A stretch of 6,872 bases of DNA from Opitutia bacterium (lineage in GTDB: Bacteria; Verrucomicrobiota; Verrucomicrobiia; Opitutales; Opitutaceae), in the NCBI GenBank assembly GCA_003157575.1, contig PMKA01000173.1, positions 1 through 6,872 on the forward strand, in the 5' to 3' direction. The notes beneath the pieces are model-generated. The model searched no databases and was not told the DNA's origin. It saw nothing but the letters and a program-made list of their open reading frames with translations. Position 1 is the stretch's first letter; every line of letters starts with the position of its first letter. Shown here one piece after another: positions 5,665 through 6,872 of the stretch. The translations under genes were made by a program, and so were the position numbers.

Positions 5665-5687
5665 AAAAAATGAGCCCCTTATGAGGC
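5665..5687 (-). terminator. Intrinsic terminator after the TPR gene
   Basis: On the - strand, GCCTC (5687-5683) and GGGGC (5678-5674) form a five-pair stem, including one G-T wobble, around the loop ATAA. TCA and then six T (5670-5665) follow. The hairpin starts eight bases after the TPR stop and lies before the next start at 5627, so it separates the two transcription units. The stem is short, so efficiency may be moderate. Confidence 0.55.
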
Positions 5688-5695
5688 CGCCGGAC

Positions 5696-6565
5696 TTACT
5701 TCAAGTTCCGGGCTGCCTCGACGAGCTGCGGCTGGGTTGGATTCATCTGCAGGCCGGCGGCGAATTCGGTGCGCGCCCCTGGAATGTCACCCTGCTTCAC
5801 AAGAATCTGTCCCAGCCTCCAGCGCGCCGCCCAGAGCGGCGGTTGGGTTTCATCGGGCGTCGTCGCGAGATACTGCCGCAGGGTGGCGGCTCCCTCTTCA
5901 AGGCGCTTTCCGCTCATCGCCGCCGCACGGCCGAATTGATAGTTCGCGACCGATGACTCAGGATGGCTGCGGCGGATGGAATCGAGCGCGGCAAAAGCCT
6001 CCTCGAATCTTTTTTCGCCGACGTCGAGTTCGACAAGGGCCAGGGCGCCCCGCAATCCGTCCCGTTTCTGTATCTCAAGGGCTTCGGCGCGCGCCTTGTC
6101 CAGGCTGCCGCCTGCGATTCCGGGAGCCTGTCGGAAGAAGGTGAACAGCGAGTAGCGGGCATCGACATCATCCGGAGCAAGCTCAACCGCGCGCTCGTAG
6201 GCTGCATGGCATTTCCGGGCAAGGCCAAGCCTGGACAGGAGGCCTGTTTTTTGCTGCGCGGTCATTCCGTAGGCATCGCCGAGGGAACGGAAATACTGTG
6301 ACGACCGGGGCGCCAGCGCGGTGGCTTTTTCGAACCATTTTGCGGCTTCCTCCGGGGCGTTCCGCATCAGGGCCAGATTGCCGAGGTGGTAGGCGGCCCC
6401 GGCGTTGTCGGGTGTGGCGGCGATCAACTGCTCGAATGCAGCCTGGGCCTCAACATAGTGCCGGGTCTGGTAAAGTCGCTCGGCTTCGGCCTCGGTCGTG
6501 GCGCGACCCGGGTTTGCGCACAAAAACAGGAGGAATACAGGAATCAGAGCTGGGGTGCGGGGCAT
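5696..6565 (-). CDS. Secreted tetratricopeptide-repeat (TPR) protein
   Basis: This 289-residue protein starts with a Sec signal peptide (about 1-22: P-R-T-P, a hydrophobic core L-I-P-V-F-L-L-F-L-C, then a likely cut after N-P-G-R-A), so it should be periplasmic. The cysteine at 16 is not in a lipobox, because Phe and Leu precede it. TPR units follow: about 24-55 (A-E-R-L-Y, H-Y-V-E-A-Q-A-A-F-E-Q-L), 56-88 (A-A-Y-H-L-G-N-L-A, A-A-K-W-F-E-K-A), 89-134 (with an insertion), a degenerate unit near 175-204, 208-238 and 246-277 (A-R-W-R-L-G-Q-I-L-V-K-Q-G-D). Such proteins are protein-protein scaffolds, and no specific partner is evident. It lies 121 bases after a sigma-factor gene and ends in its own terminator, so it is probably transcribed alone. 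CTCCTCC stands where a Shine-Dalgarno sequence would be expected. Confidence 0.88.
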   Translation of the reverse strand: MPRTPALIPVFLLFLCANPGRATTEAEAERLYQTRHYVEAQAAFEQLIAATPDNAGAAYHLGNLALMRNAPEEAAKWFEKATALAPRSSQYFRSLGDAYGMTAQQKTGLLSRLGLARKCHAAYERAVELAPDDVDARYSLFTFFRQAPGIAGGSLDKARAEALEIQKRDGLRGALALVELDVGEKRFEEAFAALDSIRRSHPESSVANYQFGRAAAMSGKRLEEGAATLRQYLATTPDETQPPLWAARWRLGQILVKQGDIPGARTEFAAGLQMNPTQPQLVEAARNLK

Positions 6566-6624
6566 CGGAGGAGATCGGTCTCAAGGCACCGTGGTGGATT
6601 CCTCCCCGGATGTCCAGAGGAGCG

Positions 6625-6648
6625 TAAAGACCGCCCAGATGACGGCGG
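6625..6648 (-). terminator. Weak candidate terminator between the sigma gene and the TPR gene
   Basis: On the - strand, CCGCC (6648-6644) and GGCGG (6635-6631) form a 5-bp stem with an 8-base loop, followed by TCTTTA. The short stem and interrupted T stretch make this a weak terminator at best. It is placed correctly to end the sigma-factor transcript. Confidence 0.28.
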
Positions 6649-6660
6649 GTTCCGCAATTG

Positions 6661-6684
6661 GGAGGCTGCCGGGCTTCGCCCTCC
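6661..6684 (-). other. Stem-loop just after the sigma gene stop
   Basis: Three bases after the TAG, the - strand contains GGAGG and CCTCC arms (6684-6680 and 6665-6661) enclosing 14 bases. A competing smaller hairpin, GGGC-GAA-GCCC, lies at 6681-6671. No T stretch follows, so it is not a canonical intrinsic terminator. It could protect the mRNA 3' end or be incidental in GC-rich DNA. Confidence 0.25.
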
Positions 6685-6686
6685 AG

Positions 6687-6872
6687 CTAGTTTCTTCCGC
6701 CTTTCCTGGACGATTTGCTTTCGAAATAATCCCGGAGAACTTCCATGCGCTTGCGCAGGCGTTCATCCTCCTCGATCTGTTCGGCGCTCCGTTGCGCTTC
6801 GTTCCGCGCCATCAGCTTCCTTATCTTCTGGAGCGCAAGGTTCTGGAGCTGGCGCACGCGTTCGCGCGTGAC
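6687..6872 (-). CDS. Sigma-70 family RNA polymerase sigma factor, C-terminal fragment
   Basis: The last 61 codons of a gene enter from the right edge and stop with TAG at 6689-6687. The fragment opens with V-T-R-E-R-V-R-Q-L-Q-N-L-A-L-Q-K-I-R-K-L, the recognition helix of sigma region 4.2 that reads the -35 element. This motif is typical of RpoD/RpoS/RpoH-type (group 1-3) sigma factors and unlike ECF sigmas. After it come about 41 further, mostly charged residues (E-Q-I-E-E-D-E-R-L-R-K-R-M-E-V-L-R-D-Y-F among them). Primary sigma factors such as E. coli RpoD end only about a dozen residues past this helix, so the tail is long. Whether this is the primary or an alternative sigma cannot be told from the fragment. 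Confidence 0.88.
   Translation of the reverse strand, partial: VTRERVRQLQNLALQKIRKLMARNEAQRSAEQIEEDERLRKRMEVLRDYFESKSSRKGGRN

Noticed and set aside
6515..6565. Lipoprotein signal (L-F-L-C) in the TPR protein
   Set aside because: The residue before Cys is Leu rather than Gly, Ala or Ser. A normal signal peptidase I site after N-P-G-R-A fits better.
6581..6766. 61-codon open frame on the - strand after the sigma gene
   Set aside because: It overlaps the sigma-factor end in another frame and runs through the intergenic stem-loops, with no recognisable features.

Overview
The window looks like chromosomal DNA of a GC-rich Gram-negative bacterium, most likely a member of Verrucomicrobiota (Opitutae-like). 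This placement is tentative. It rests on the high GC content, on a PadR/PspC gene pair whose PspC protein carries the extra N-terminal domain common in Bacteroidota and Verrucomicrobiota, and on translation starts that lack Shine-Dalgarno sequences. No mobile element, CRISPR array, tRNA or rRNA was seen.

Layout: positions 1-268 hold no certain gene, only a weak divergent reading frame and the likely promoter/operator of the next operon. On the + strand, a PadR-type repressor (269-604) and a multi-pass PspC-domain membrane protein (626-1801) form a two-gene envelope-stress type operon. From 1818 to the right end all convincing genes are on the - strand. Read in transcription order they are: the 3' end of a sigma-70 family gene (6872-6687); a secreted TPR protein (6565-5696) followed by a terminator; a class I methyltransferase of unknown substrate (5627-4449) overlapping by one base an Rsm22-family ribosome-assembly protein (4449-3400); a 36-residue very basic protein (3372-3262); a strong intrinsic terminator (3243-3213); and rimO (3185-1818), which converges on the PspC gene.

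The block 5627-1818 has a translation theme. RimO modifies ribosomal protein uS12, the Rsm22 family acts in small-subunit maturation, and the adjacent methyltransferase and the Lys/Arg-rich mini-protein may also act on RNA or ribosomes. The most unusual part is the 80 bases between the mini-protein gene and rimO. A perfect 9-bp GC hairpin with a T8 tail lies inside a 25-codon open frame that begins two bases after the mini-protein stop and ends in an ATGA overlap with the rimO start. This arrangement could be a translation-controlled attenuator, but that is inference. The other points worth checking are the mini-protein itself, the long charged tail behind sigma region 4.2, and an 11-residue tandem repeat in the PspC protein.
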